64,000 nucleotides of DNA from JAEUNX01 sp034004685. GTDB taxonomy: Bacteria; Pseudomonadota; Gammaproteobacteria; Burkholderiales; Rhodocyclaceae. A program made the position numbers and the translations under genes. The stretch's first letter is position 1. Every line of letters starts with the position of its first letter. The DNA lies in assembly GCA_034004685.1 (NCBI GenBank), contig JAVEWG010000016.1:6738-70737 (forward strand), given 5' to 3'. Shown in pieces: positions 53,251-61,461 of this stretch. The notes beneath the pieces were generated by a model, which was given only the letters and a program-made list of their open reading frames with translations, did not search any database and was not told where the DNA came from.

Positions 53251-55868
53251 GCCGTGCCTCCTTCGCCCTCATCAGGTTGAACCGGTTTGCCACCGGCTTC
53301 ATCGGCTTCGCCCTCGGCGAGATCCTCGGGCTCGTCTTCGGACTCGGCCACCTTTTCGATGCCCGCCAGCCAGGTGCCCTCATCCAGGTTGATCAGGGTC
53401 ACCCCCTGGGTGGAACGGCCCATCTCCCGGATATCCGTCACCCGGGTGCGGATCAACACGCCACCGGTGGAGATCAGCATGATCTCGTCCTTGGGTTCCA
53501 CCAGCACCGCCCCCACCAGGCTGCCGTTACGCTCGCTGGTCTGAATCGCGATCATGCCCTTGGTGCCCCGGCCGTGGCGGGTGTATTCCGCCACTGGCGT
53601 GCGCTTGCCGTAACCGTTCTCGGTCACCGTCAGCACCGACAGCTCCTCGCTGCTGGCCACCAGCATGGCGATCACCCGCTGCCCCTCCTCCAGGGTCATG
53701 CCCCGCACGCCCCGGGCCTCCCGGCCCATGGGCCGCACGTCGCCCTCGGCAAAGCGCACCGCCTTGCCGGCATCGGAGAACAGCATCACGTCGCATTGCC
53801 CGTCGGTGATGGCCACCCCGATCAGGTGGTCACCATCGTCCAGATTCACCGCGATGATGCCGGCCTTGCGAGGGTTAGCGAAGGCGGTCAGCGCCGTCTT
53901 CTTCACCGTGCCTTCGGCGGTAGCCATGAATACGAAATGATTCTCGTCGAAGGCCTGGACCGGCAGGACGGCGGTGATCTTCTCCCCATCCACCAACGGG
54001 AAAAGGTTCACGATGGGCCTCCCCCGGGAGCCCCGGGTGCCTTCCGGCACTTCATAGACCTTGAGCCAGTAAGCCCGACCCCGGCTGGAGAAGCACAGGA
54101 TGGTGTCGTGGGTGTTGGCCACGAACAGGCGGTCGATGAAGTCCTCGTCCTTCATGGAGGTGGCCTGCTTGCCTCGCCCGCCCCGGCGCTGAGCCCGGTA
54201 ATCGGCCAGAGGCTGGCGCTTGAAGTAGCCGCCGTGGGAGAGGGTCACCACCATGTCTTCTGGGGCGATGAGGTCCTCGATGTTGATCTCGGCAGTGTTG
54301 AACACCACCTCAGAGCGGCGCGGGTCGCCGAACTGGTTCTTGATGGCGGTGAGTTCCTCGCCAATGATGGTGGTGATCCGGGCCGGGGTGGCCAGGATGT
54401 CCAGCAGGTCGGCGATGAGATCCATGACCTCCCGGTACTCCGCTACGATCTTGTCCTGCTCCAGGCCGGTAAGCCGTTGCAGGCGCAACTCCAGGATCGC
54501 TTGGGCCTGGACGTCGGAAAGCACATAGCCCTGGGCAGACAGGCCGAACTCCGGTGCCAGGCCCTCCGGACGATAGCTGTCGGCGACGGCACGGCTCAAC
54601 ATCTCTTCCACTAGGGCGGAGCGCCACTGGCGGGCCATCAGTTCCCGTTTGGCATCAGCCGGGGTGGGCGCCGCCTTGATCAGGGCGATGATCTCATCCA
54701 CGTTGGACAGGGCTACCGCCAGGCCTTCCAGGACGTGCCCCCGGTCCCGGGCCTTCTTCAGCTCAAAAATGGTGCGACGGGTCACCACCTCCCGGCGATG
54801 GGCCAGGAAGCACTCGATCATCTGCTTGAGGTTGAGGAGGCGCGGCTTGCCATCCACCAGGGCCACCATGTTCATGCCGAAGGTGTCCTGGAGCTGGGTC
54901 TGCTTGAACAGGTTGTTGAGCACCACCTCGGCCACTTCGCCGCGCTTCAACTCGATCACCACCCGCATGCCGGACTTGTCGGACTCGTCCCGGATTTCGC
55001 TGATGCCCTCGATCTTCTTCTCGTTGACCAGTTCGGCGATCTTCTCAAGCAGGGTCTTCTTGTTCACCTGATAGGGCAGCTCATCGACGATGATGGCCTG
55101 ACGGTCGCCCTTGCCGATGTCCTCGAAGTGGGTGCGCGCCCGCATCACCACCCGGCCCCGACCGGTGCGATAGCCCTCGTGGACGCCATGCAACCCGTAG
55201 ATCAGGGCCGCGGTGGGGAAATCCGGCGCCTGGACAATACGGATCAAATCCTCGATATCGGTGTCCGGGCTGGCCAACAGGGCCAGGCAGGCATCCACCA
55301 CTTCGTTCAGGTTGTGGGGCGGAATGTTGGTAGCCATCCCCACCGCGATCCCGGACGAACCGTTGATCAGCAGATTGGGGATGCGGGCCGGCAGGATCTG
55401 AGGTTCCTTTTCGGAGCCGTCGTAGTTAGGCCCGAAGTCCACCGTTTCCTTGTCGATATCCGCCAGCAACTCATGACCGATCCGGGCCATGCGGATTTCG
55501 GTGTAACGCATTGCCGCCGCGTTGTCCCCATCCACCGAACCAAAGTTGCCCTGGCCGTCCACCAACATGTAGCGCAAGGAAAAATCCTGGGCCATCCGCA
55601 CGATGGTGTCATAGACGGCCGAATCCCCGTGGGGGTGGTACTTACCGATCACGTCCCCGACAATACGGGCCGACTTCTTGTAAGCCCGGTTCCAGTCGTT
55701 ATTGAGTTCGTGCATGGCGAAGAGCACCCGCCGATGCACCGGCTTGAGCCCGTCCCGGGCATCGGGCAGGGCACGCCCGACGATCACGCTCATGGCGTAA
55801 TCCAGATAGGAGTGACGCATCTCCTCTTCGAGGCTGATGGGCAGGGTCTCTTTGGCGAACTGGATCAT
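53247..55868 (-). CDS. gyrA: DNA gyrase subunit A
   Basis: An 873-residue topoisomerase II subunit that cleaves and rejoins DNA with GyrB. Catalytic Tyr122 is in AAAMRYTEIRMARI. The quinolone-determining region has Ser83 and Asp87, the usual susceptible residues. The six-bladed C-terminal domain (about 530-840) includes the GyrA box region near QRRGGRGKQATSM. The tail is acidic. It leads the serC-pheA-hisC-tyrA-aroA/cmk-rpsA series; a TAATAT-like -10 lies about 40 bases upstream but no good -35. Confidence 0.98.
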   Translation of the reverse strand: MIQFAKETLPISLEEEMRHSYLDYAMSVIVGRALPDARDGLKPVHRRVLFAMHELNNDWNRAYKKSARIVGDVIGKYHPHGDSAVYDTIVRMAQDFSLRYMLVDGQGNFGSVDGDNAAAMRYTEIRMARIGHELLADIDKETVDFGPNYDGSEKEPQILPARIPNLLINGSSGIAVGMATNIPPHNLNEVVDACLALLASPDTDIEDLIRIVQAPDFPTAALIYGLHGVHEGYRTGRGRVVMRARTHFEDIGKGDRQAIIVDELPYQVNKKTLLEKIAELVNEKKIEGISEIRDESDKSGMRVVIELKRGEVAEVVLNNLFKQTQLQDTFGMNMVALVDGKPRLLNLKQMIECFLAHRREVVTRRTIFELKKARDRGHVLEGLAVALSNVDEIIALIKAAPTPADAKRELMARQWRSALVEEMLSRAVADSYRPEGLAPEFGLSAQGYVLSDVQAQAILELRLQRLTGLEQDKIVAEYREVMDLIADLLDILATPARITTIIGEELTAIKNQFGDPRRSEVVFNTAEINIEDLIAPEDMVVTLSHGGYFKRQPLADYRAQRRGGRGKQATSMKDEDFIDRLFVANTHDTILCFSSRGRAYWLKVYEVPEGTRGSRGRPIVNLFPLVDGEKITAVLPVQAFDENHFVFMATAEGTVKKTALTAFANPRKAGIIAVNLDDGDHLIGVAITDGQCDVMLFSDAGKAVRFAEGDVRPMGREARGVRGMTLEEGQRVIAMLVASSEELSVLTVTENGYGKRTPVAEYTRHGRGTKGMIAIQTSERNGSLVGAVLVEPKDEIMLISTGGVLIRTRVTDIREMGRSTQGVTLINLDEGTWLAGIEKVAESEDEPEDLAEGEADEAGGKPVQPDEGEGGTA

Positions 55869-56050
55869 TGGCGCGCAGCGGAAGTCCGCGAGAATCCGAA
55901 ACGAACGATATTACCACGGCGGCCCCACCCCTTTCCCGCCCCAGTGGCATGGCCGGCCAACAACAGCAAGCCCGTTTGGCGACACCCAACGCCTTGCTTA
56001 CACTCAACCACCGGCGACTGCCTCAAAACCCCGTACAGCAAGGACCCCCG

Positions 56051-57364
56051 ATGGAAAATATCGACCTGCTGATCAGCCCCCGCTGGATCATTCCGGTAGA
56101 ACCCTCCGGCGTGATCCTGGAGGGACACAGCCTGGCGGTGAAGGGCGAGCTTATCCATGGAATTTTGCCCCGGGAGGAAGCCCTGGCACGCTTCGCCCCC
56201 CGGCAGACCCTGGATCTGCCCGACCACGCCCTCATCCCCGGTCTGGTCAATCTCCATGCCCACAGCGCCATGAGCCTGCTGCGAGGCATCGCCGACGATC
56301 TCCCCCTCATGCGCTGGCTGCAAGAAGCCATCTGGCCAGCGGAAGGCCGCCTGGTTTCCCATGATTTCGTCCGGGACGGCACCCTCCTGGCCGCCGCCGA
56401 AATGCTGCGCGGAGGCATTACCACCTGCAATGACATGTATTTCCATCCGCAGGCGGCAGCCGAAGCCTATGACCTGGCCGGCATGCGGGCGGTGGTCGGC
56501 ATGGTGGTGATCGACTTCCCCACGCCCTACGCCAGCAGCGCCGACGAATACTTTCGCAAGGGCCTCGCCGCCATGGAAGCCTGGCACGACCAAGGCGACC
56601 TCCTGTTTGCCATCGCGCCCCACGCACCCTACACCGTTTCCGACGAAAACCTGAGCCGTTGCCTCAGCCTCGCCGAAGAACTACAAATCCCGATTCACAT
56701 GCATGTGCATGAAACCCGCCAGGAAATCGAGGAAAGCCTGGCCCGATTTGGTCTGCGCCCCCTGGAGCGACTCACCAAACTCGGCCTGCTGGGGCCGGCA
56801 TTCATCGCGGTCCACGCCGTGCACCTCACCTCGGAAGAGATCAGCCTGCTGGCCCGCCACCAATGCGGAATCGCCCATTGCCCAACATCCAACATGAAAT
56901 TGGCCAGTGGAATTGCACCGAGTCGGGATCTCAACGCCGCCGGCCTCAACGTTGGCCTGGGTACCGATGGAGCGGCCAGCAACAACCGCCTCGACCTCTT
57001 TCGGGAGATGAACATCGCCAGTTTGCTAGCCAAGGCATCAACAAACGACGCCACCAGCATTCCGGCAGCCCAAGCTCTGCGCATGGCAACCCTATCCGGT
57101 GCGGCAGCCCTGGGGCTTGCGGATCGGCTCGGGACCCTGGAAACCGGCAAATTGGCTGACCTGTGCGCGGTATCCTTCGCCGAATTCGAAATGAACCCAT
57201 GCCACGACCCTATTTCCCATCTGGTCAATGTCGCGGACCGAAGACTGGTAACCCACGTCTGGGTTGGCGGAAAGCCTCGCATTTCGGAGGGGAAGCTGTT
57301 GCGTGTATGCAACACCGATTTGGTTGCGATTTCAGCCCTATGGCAGAATAAAACATGTAACTAA
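56051..57364 (+). CDS. mtaD: 5-methylthioadenosine/S-adenosylhomocysteine deaminase (TRZ/ATZ family amidohydrolase)
   Basis: A 437-residue metal-dependent hydrolase. Metal and catalytic motifs are NLHAHSAMSLLRG (about residue 69), APHAPYTVSDE, HMHVHETRQE, AVHAVHLT and GTDGAASNNRLD, all typical of the MtaD/TRZ/ATZ group. The likely reaction is deamination of methylthioadenosine or SAH to the inosine form. Related members act on other purine-like amines, so substrate is inferred. The start is ATG 56051; the frame is open upstream to 55868 but the extension overlaps the gyrA promoter region. The ompA promoter lies inside its last codons. Confidence 0.88.
   Translation: MENIDLLISPRWIIPVEPSGVILEGHSLAVKGELIHGILPREEALARFAPRQTLDLPDHALIPGLVNLHAHSAMSLLRGIADDLPLMRWLQEAIWPAEGRLVSHDFVRDGTLLAAAEMLRGGITTCNDMYFHPQAAAEAYDLAGMRAVVGMVVIDFPTPYASSADEYFRKGLAAMEAWHDQGDLLFAIAPHAPYTVSDENLSRCLSLAEELQIPIHMHVHETRQEIEESLARFGLRPLERLTKLGLLGPAFIAVHAVHLTSEEISLLARHQCGIAHCPTSNMKLASGIAPSRDLNAAGLNVGLGTDGAASNNRLDLFREMNIASLLAKASTNDATSIPAAQALRMATLSGAAALGLADRLGTLETGKLADLCAVSFAEFEMNPCHDPISHLVNVADRRLVTHVWVGGKPRISEGKLLRVCNTDLVAISALWQNKTCN
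57324..57352 (+). promoter_or_regulatory. Candidate promoter of the OmpA-family gene
   Basis: TTGCGA and AATAAA are spaced by 17 bases inside the end of mtaD. Transcription from here would give a leader of about 90 bases containing the hairpins at 57371-57414. Confidence 0.45.
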
Positions 57365-57370
57365 GGACAC

Positions 57371-57414
57371 GGTCCGAATCCTTGATAGCGCTTATCAAGC
57401 GCGGCCATCGGACC
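57371..57414 (+). promoter_or_regulatory. Nested, mutually exclusive hairpins in the OmpA-family leader
   Basis: An outer pair GGTCCGA/TCGGACC (57371-57377 and 57408-57414) encloses two overlapping stems. One is CTTGATA/TATCAAG (57381-57387, 57393-57399), the other GCGCTT/AAGCGC (57388-57393, 57397-57402). The two inner stems share bases and cannot form together. There is no T-run, so it is not a simple terminator. It may stabilise the mRNA or be an operator or a switch. Confidence 0.5.
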
Positions 57415-57451
57415 ATCAGTTTCCCAACCCGTGCCTTGCGACGAGGAGAAT

Positions 57452-58186
57452 ATGATCAAACAAATTAGAAAACAGGCGCTCATGGCAGCTGCCATCGCCA
57501 CTCTCGGCCTGACCGCCACCGCTAGCTTCGCCCAATCCGCCAAGGACATCGTGGTCGATGGCAAGGGCGAGATTCCCTACGTGATCGACGGTCGCAACGT
57601 TGTTGCCCGCAGCGGTTTTGGTCTGTGCTGGCGCACTGGCTACTGGAGCCCGGCTGCCGCCGCAACGGCCATGGCCGGCCAGCTTCCGGTGGGTTGCGAA
57701 TGTGACGCCGATATCGTGCCGAAGGATAAGTGCGCCCCCGCTGCTGCTGCTGCCGCTCCTGCCGCCCCTGCTGCCGCTACCGGGCCGAAACCCTCCGCCG
57801 AAAAGATCAAGCTGGCCGCCGACGCCCTGTTCGACTTCGACAAGGCCACCCTCCGCCCCGAAGGCAAGGCCAAGTTGGATGATCTCGCTTCCAAGGCTGG
57901 CCAAGTCAAACTGGAAGTAATCCTGGCTGTCGGCCACACCGACCGCATCGGTAGCGATGCCTACAACCAGAAACTGTCCGACAAGCGTGCCGCCGCGGTC
58001 AAGCAATACCTGCTGAGCAAAGGCATTGAAGCCAACCGCGTCTACACCGAAGGCAAGGGCGAGAAGCAGCCCGTCACCGGTGACAAGTGCAAGGGTCTGG
58101 GCAAGGAAACCGGCAAGAACAAGAAGCTGGTGGAGTGCCTCCAGCCTGACCGTCGCGTAGAAATCGAAGTGATTGGCACCAAGTAA
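57452..58186 (+). CDS. OmpA family outer-membrane/peptidoglycan-binding protein
   Basis: A 244-residue secreted protein. Signal peptide residues 1-27 (KQIRKQ then a hydrophobic core, ending TASFA) are removed before Gln28. The middle has four cysteines (GFGLCWRTGYW, GCECD, KDKC) and an Ala/Pro-rich linker. The C-terminal OmpA/MotB domain (about 115-240) shows ALFDFDKATLRPEGKAKL and VGHTDRIGSDAYNQKLSDKRA, which bind peptidoglycan. It is shorter than true OmpA and lacks an evident 8-strand barrel. GAGGAGA precedes the ATG. Followed by a strong terminator. Confidence 0.92.
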   Translation: MIKQIRKQALMAAAIATLGLTATASFAQSAKDIVVDGKGEIPYVIDGRNVVARSGFGLCWRTGYWSPAAAATAMAGQLPVGCECDADIVPKDKCAPAAAAAAPAAPAAATGPKPSAEKIKLAADALFDFDKATLRPEGKAKLDDLASKAGQVKLEVILAVGHTDRIGSDAYNQKLSDKRAAAVKQYLLSKGIEANRVYTEGKGEKQPVTGDKCKGLGKETGKNKKLVECLQPDRRVEIEVIGTK

Positions 58187-58208
58187 TACTGAGCCAGCCT
58201 TCCTAAGG

Positions 58209-58238
58209 GAGCCCTGCCATGCAGGGCTCTTTTCTTTT
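58209..58238 (+). terminator. Intrinsic terminator after the OmpA-family gene
   Basis: A 9-bp perfect stem GAGCCCTGC/GCAGGGCTC with loop CAT, followed by TTTTCTTTTC. Confidence 0.92.
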
Positions 58239-58313
58239 CTACCTAGCCTGACGGGAACCCATTACCCCCTTTCGAGGTCCCTTCAGCGTCCCCAAGCATC
58301 CGAGCGCTCGACC

Positions 58314-59012
58314 ATGAATGCAGATCCCGTCGAAGTCAAAAAATTCAATGACCTAGCCCATCGCTGGTGGGATCCAGAATCCGAGTTCAAACCCTTGCAT
58401 CAGATCAATCCGCTCCGACTGGATTGGATCGACAGCACAACCCCCCTAGCTGGCAAGCAAGTTCTCGACGTGGGCTGCGGAGGGGGAATCCTTTCCGAAA
58501 GCATGGCCAGCCGTGGCGCCTCGGTGACCGGAATCGACCTATCCGACAAAGCCTTGGGCGTCGCACGCCTGCACCTCTTCGAAAGCGGCCTGCAAGTCGC
58601 CTATCAGGCCAGTAGCGCAGAAGCCTTTGCCGAACAACACCCCGCCGCATTTGATGTGGTGACCTGCATGGAAATGCTTGAACATGTCCCGGATCCGGCC
58701 AGTACCATTGCCGCCTGTGCGCGGCTGGTCAAACCTGGCGGCCACCTATTCTTTTCCACCCTGAACCGGAATCTGAAATCCTACGTCTTTGCAGTCATCG
58801 GAGCGGAGTACTTGTTGCAACTGCTCCCCAAAGGAACCCACGACTACGCAAAGTTTATCCGCCCCTCGGAGATGGCCCGGCATTGCCGCCAAGCCGGGCT
58901 CGACGTCATGACGTTTATTGGCATGACATACAACCCCATATCCAGAAGTTATGCTCTGGGCGCCAATACCAACGTAAATTACTTGGCCCATGCACGGCGG
59001 CCGAACCAATAA
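58314..59012 (+). CDS. ubiG: Bifunctional 2-polyprenyl-6-hydroxyphenol methylase / 3-demethylubiquinone O-methyltransferase
   Basis: A 232-residue SAM-dependent O-methyltransferase acting twice in ubiquinone synthesis. It begins VEVKKFNDLAHRWWDPESEF, the UbiG hallmark, with SAM motif VLDVGCGGGILSESMA and TGIDLS. MEMLEHVPDP and GTHDYAKFIRPSEM are also typical. The start is the ATG at 58314; the open frame upstream has no support. gph, a common downstream partner, is absent; the next gene is ssrA. Confidence 0.96.
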   Translation: MNADPVEVKKFNDLAHRWWDPESEFKPLHQINPLRLDWIDSTTPLAGKQVLDVGCGGGILSESMASRGASVTGIDLSDKALGVARLHLFESGLQVAYQASSAEAFAEQHPAAFDVVTCMEMLEHVPDPASTIAACARLVKPGGHLFFSTLNRNLKSYVFAVIGAEYLLQLLPKGTHDYAKFIRPSEMARHCRQAGLDVMTFIGMTYNPISRSYALGANTNVNYLAHARRPNQ

Positions 59013-59204
59013 ACCACCGGGGCCGTGTCCCATCAATGGACAAGGGTTCTGAGCCAACTATTCAAGGCTGCGAATAACTGCCTGGCACCAGCAACCCCAC
59101 CTCCTGAATCCGGGTAAGACTTCAAACTTCATACGGGCTTAAGATTGGCAACAATGTATCCAGGCTTGACCCGGCCAAACCTGTTAGTATCGCAACCTGC
59201 GATG

Positions 59205-59582
59205 GGGGCCGACCTGGCTTCGACGTGGGTTGCAAAGCAGTGCAGTGCATACCGAGGGCCAGTGACCTCGTAAATCCATCTGGAAAAATACAAACGCCAA
59301 CGACGAGCGTTTCGCTCTAGCCGCTTAATCCCGGTTAGCGCTGCACCGGCAGGTCTCTGGGCCGGGTGGTCTTAGCGCAAGCTGAGCCGCTGCAGTGTCA
59401 TTTACAGAGAATCGCAAGTTGTGCCGGGTTACTTGGCGCATCAGCTAAAGGTTAGGTAACTCGCCCCAGTCCGGCCTGCCGACCGGCTAAGTCTGGGGTT
59501 AAACCCAAATAGGTTGGCTAAGTATGTAGATCTGTCTGTGGAGGACTTGCGGACGGGGGTTCGATTCCCCCCGGCTCCACCA
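59205..59582 (+). ncRNA. ssrA: Transfer-messenger RNA (tmRNA)
   Basis: A 378-base tmRNA. The 5' end GGGGCCGACCTGG and 3' end GGCTCCACCA form the acceptor stem of the tRNA-like domain with one G-U pair, and the T-arm GGGTTCGATTCC is present. The messenger part encodes ANDERFALAA followed by TAA (59296-59328). tmRNA with SmpB rescues stalled ribosomes and marks products for proteolysis. A possible promoter (TTGACC near 59166, TAGTAT near 59185) has poor spacing. The 3' end is a frequent attachment site for islands; the sequence beyond it looks accessory. Confidence 0.98.
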
Positions 59583-59590
59583 ATACTGAA

Positions 59591-59617
59591 GCCCCAAGTT
59601 ATCAGTTGGGGCTTTTT
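59591..59617 (+). terminator. Intrinsic terminator of ssrA
   Basis: A 7-bp stem GCCCCAA/TTGGGGC with an eight-base loop followed by TTTTTCTT, 8 bases after the tmRNA CCA. Confidence 0.9.
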
Positions 59618-59883
59618 CTTGTCTGTTTGCGCCAGTTCCCGCGTGTTGTTGGGGGTTCCTGCGGAAGCCTGCGGACTTCGCCAGCCGCCCAAATCGGCCA
59701 TTCCGGGCCACATTGCACTCTCTCCTGGCCATTCCTCGCTCCGACCTCGCTCCCTGGAACTGGCCCGAAGTCCGCAAAGGCCGCAACGCAGGCCCATACA
59801 GATCAAAGGGTTACGCGCGGACGAATCAAGCGGTTGGATTGCAGCATTGGCTACCGGATGTAATTGACCTCAGGGTGAATTCC
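59618..59883. other. Intergenic region beyond ssrA, probable island boundary, no gene recognised
   Basis: 266 bases without a supportable gene. A short direct repeat CCTGCGGA occurs twice near 59659-59676. Frames across it read implausibly or run through the tmRNA. It is the junction between the core chromosome and the accessory genes that follow; no integrase remnant or second copy of the tmRNA 3' end is visible. Confidence 0.45.
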
Positions 59884-60900
59884 TCACCACTTCCCTTCAT
59901 TCACCTTCGTGGACCCTGACCCGAGCGACACGATCTTCTGCGGCTTGACCGCATCATTCTCAACTAACGGCTTCTCGCCGAGCTTCACGCCTTTGGCGGC
60001 GACGCTGTCCATGCCTGCAAGTTTTTTCGCGCCACTCAGAGCACCAAGCTTGTCATCGTAGTACTCGAACCACGGCAAACCAGCTTTCGTGTAGTCGGCC
60101 GCCGAAGGCTGTTGCCCCGGCACAGGCTTACCGGTAGCGGTCGTCCACTGAGCGCTGTTGAGGATGTGAACGAAGCACCGGCTGGACTGGGACATGTCCC
60201 ATGCGTCGTATCCATACTCGTCTTCGTAGATTTCCTGCCGCATTAGCCCACCAGGCGCCAACCCCATCGATGCCGACGCGCATGGTTCGGCAAGGCTGAA
60301 ACAGATGTCCGCATCGAAAACGCGGGCGCTCCGCTTCAACATCTCTTCATAGCAATCTCGCTTCATCGGGTAAACGATGATCTGGATGCCGCCATGTTCT
60401 GCGGCGCCAGAGATCTGCTCCTCCGCCGTGTAGCCCTGACCAAGCGGCATCGCAACAAACTGCCTGATCAGTCCCTTCTGCACACAGAAACCGTCGAGCC
60501 AAGGCTGATCAGGCACCACTAGATAGTCCTGCGGATCTTTGACGAGGCCGTTGCTCCATTCGTCCCCCGTCACCGCGTTGATCTTTCCTGCCGCGATCTT
60601 TACTGCGAACGGATAACTCGTCCCCCTTCGGAAACCGATCCCGCTGGAAAAATTAATCCACAACGCCTCAGATTGGTACATGGGGAGCAAGACACCGCCA
60701 CGCTCAATCCATGCAGCGGGCAATCGTGAAGAATGATCTTCAACATGCTCCACTGGAAAACGGCCTAATCCCGGCGGCAGTGGGTACTCCCGGTTGTCGT
60801 CAGGGATGCGCAGCGTCCGCTGAAAGTCCACTCGGCAAACCGCATCCTCGTGCACCTCGGGAAATTGAAAGACTAGCTCGTCGTGCTTCAACTCGATCAT
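59884..60900 (-). CDS. Conserved protein of unknown function paired with an XRE regulator
   Basis: A 338-residue soluble protein. A central region reads PFAVKIAAGKINAVTGDEW, PQDYLVVPDQPWLDGF, RQFVAMPLGQGYTAEEQIS and HGGIQIIVYPMK, followed by a Met/Gly-rich GLAPGGLMRQEIYEDEYG and YDAWDMSQSSRCFVHILNS. From memory similar proteins occur in scattered bacteria, including actinobacteria, without an assigned function. No catalytic signature, signal peptide or membrane helix is visible. AGGAG lies 8 bases before the ATG at 60898-60900, favouring it over the ATG two codons earlier. It is 21 bases after the XRE gene, so likely in one transcript. Confidence 0.75.
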   Translation of the reverse strand: MIELKHDELVFQFPEVHEDAVCRVDFQRTLRIPDDNREYPLPPGLGRFPVEHVEDHSSRLPAAWIERGGVLLPMYQSEALWINFSSGIGFRRGTSYPFAVKIAAGKINAVTGDEWSNGLVKDPQDYLVVPDQPWLDGFCVQKGLIRQFVAMPLGQGYTAEEQISGAAEHGGIQIIVYPMKRDCYEEMLKRSARVFDADICFSLAEPCASASMGLAPGGLMRQEIYEDEYGYDAWDMSQSSRCFVHILNSAQWTTATGKPVPGQQPSAADYTKAGLPWFEYYDDKLGALSGAKKLAGMDSVAAKGVKLGEKPLVENDAVKPQKIVSLGSGSTKVNEGKW

Positions 60901-60921
60901 GATCATGGCTCCTAAGCGTTG

Positions 60922-61275
60922 CTACCACTGCCCGTCTTTGACTTCCCGAACCACTCGAAGAATTGCGTGATCGGGGACTTCTCTCAGCTGCCGCAGAAGT
61001 TCCGCAAAGAGCCTGGGGCGCTGCATGATGATTTGCTGCAAGTCGGTGGAGAGCTTCCCTGCCAAGGCGAGCAAGACATCCTTGTCCTCGCCCAGGACCA
61101 CCGCCAGCTTCACGATGACGTCCTCGGACGGTGGCGGGAATACACTTCTCTCGATCTTGGATAGGTAGGCCGGCTCGATACCAACGCGAGCGGCCACCTG
61201 GCGAAGCGAAAATGCCCGGTCACCTTCCTGGATGGCTTGTCGTGCCTGTCGAATGTGCTCGCCGAATTGCATCAT
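60922..61275 (-). CDS. XRE family helix-turn-helix transcriptional regulator
   Basis: A 117-residue regulator. HTH residues about 4-62: FGEHIRQARQAIQ, then FSLRQVAARVGIEPAYLSKIERS (recognition helix) and PSEDVIVKLAVVLGED. A C-terminal helical tail (about 75-117, PRLFAELLRQLREVPDHAILRVVREV) probably dimerises. It is co-directional with the unknown 338-residue gene and divergent from the GTPase-like gene. A TGTGTA/TACACA dyad overlaps its own start codon, suggesting autoregulation. Confidence 0.92.
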   Translation of the reverse strand: MMQFGEHIRQARQAIQEGDRAFSLRQVAARVGIEPAYLSKIERSVFPPPSEDVIVKLAVVLGEDKDVLLALAGKLSTDLQQIIMQRPRLFAELLRQLREVPDHAILRVVREVKDGQW

Positions 61276-61294
61276 GTGTAATATGTACTACACA
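61275..61294. promoter_or_regulatory. Inverted repeat at the XRE start, candidate operator
   Basis: TGTGTA-N8-TACACA, a perfect 6-bp dyad with an 8-base AT-rich spacer, lies at the first base of the XRE ATG. Its position would allow autorepression. Confidence 0.45.
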
Positions 61295-61305
61295 CTCTGC
61301 ATTAG

Positions 61306-61322
61306 CACAAGATCTTCTTGTG
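61306..61322. promoter_or_regulatory. Perfect 7-bp dyad, second candidate operator
   Basis: CACAAGA-TCT-TCTTGTG, a perfect palindrome with a three-base centre, in the XRE/GTPase divergent region. It differs in sequence from the dyad at 61275-61294. Confidence 0.4.
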
Positions 61323-61370
61323 AACCGATCGCCAAGCCCAATGGCTCAATCGCTCGCTCCATCTCAGAGT

Positions 61371-61453
61371 CGTTGTTCCCGTGTTGTTCTAGAAGTGCTT
61401 GACCGACCAGTTAGACCGCGATAGAGTGCGAGCGGTACAACATCGGAACAACG
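61371..61453. repeat. 17-bp inverted repeat bracketing the GTPase-gene promoter
   Basis: CGTTGTTCCCGTGTTGT (61371-61387) recurs inverted at 61437-61453, with 15 of 17 bases conserved; the two mismatches are adjacent and central. The 49 bases between hold the whole -35/-10 promoter (61399-61427). The right copy lies just before the GGAGGAG ribosome-binding site. Two operators for looping repression, or an invertible promoter, are both possible. Confidence 0.7.
61399..61427 (+). promoter_or_regulatory. Promoter of the GTPase-like gene
   Basis: TTGACC and TAGAGT are separated by exactly 17 bases, ending 34 bases before the ATG at 61462. Confidence 0.65.
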
Positions 61454-61461
61454 GAGGAGAT

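Noticed and set aside
53247..55868. Quinolone-resistance substitutions in GyrA
   Set aside because: Residues corresponding to Ser83 and Asp87 are the usual susceptible ones.
57381..57399. FNR box before the OmpA-family gene
   Set aside because: TTGAT and ATCAA are present but separated by 7 bases, not 4, so it does not fit the FNR/Dnr consensus; listed as a hairpin instead.
59441..59806. ORFs on the - strand across the tmRNA 3' end
   Set aside because: They translate the tmRNA itself, a common false call; no protein is expected there.
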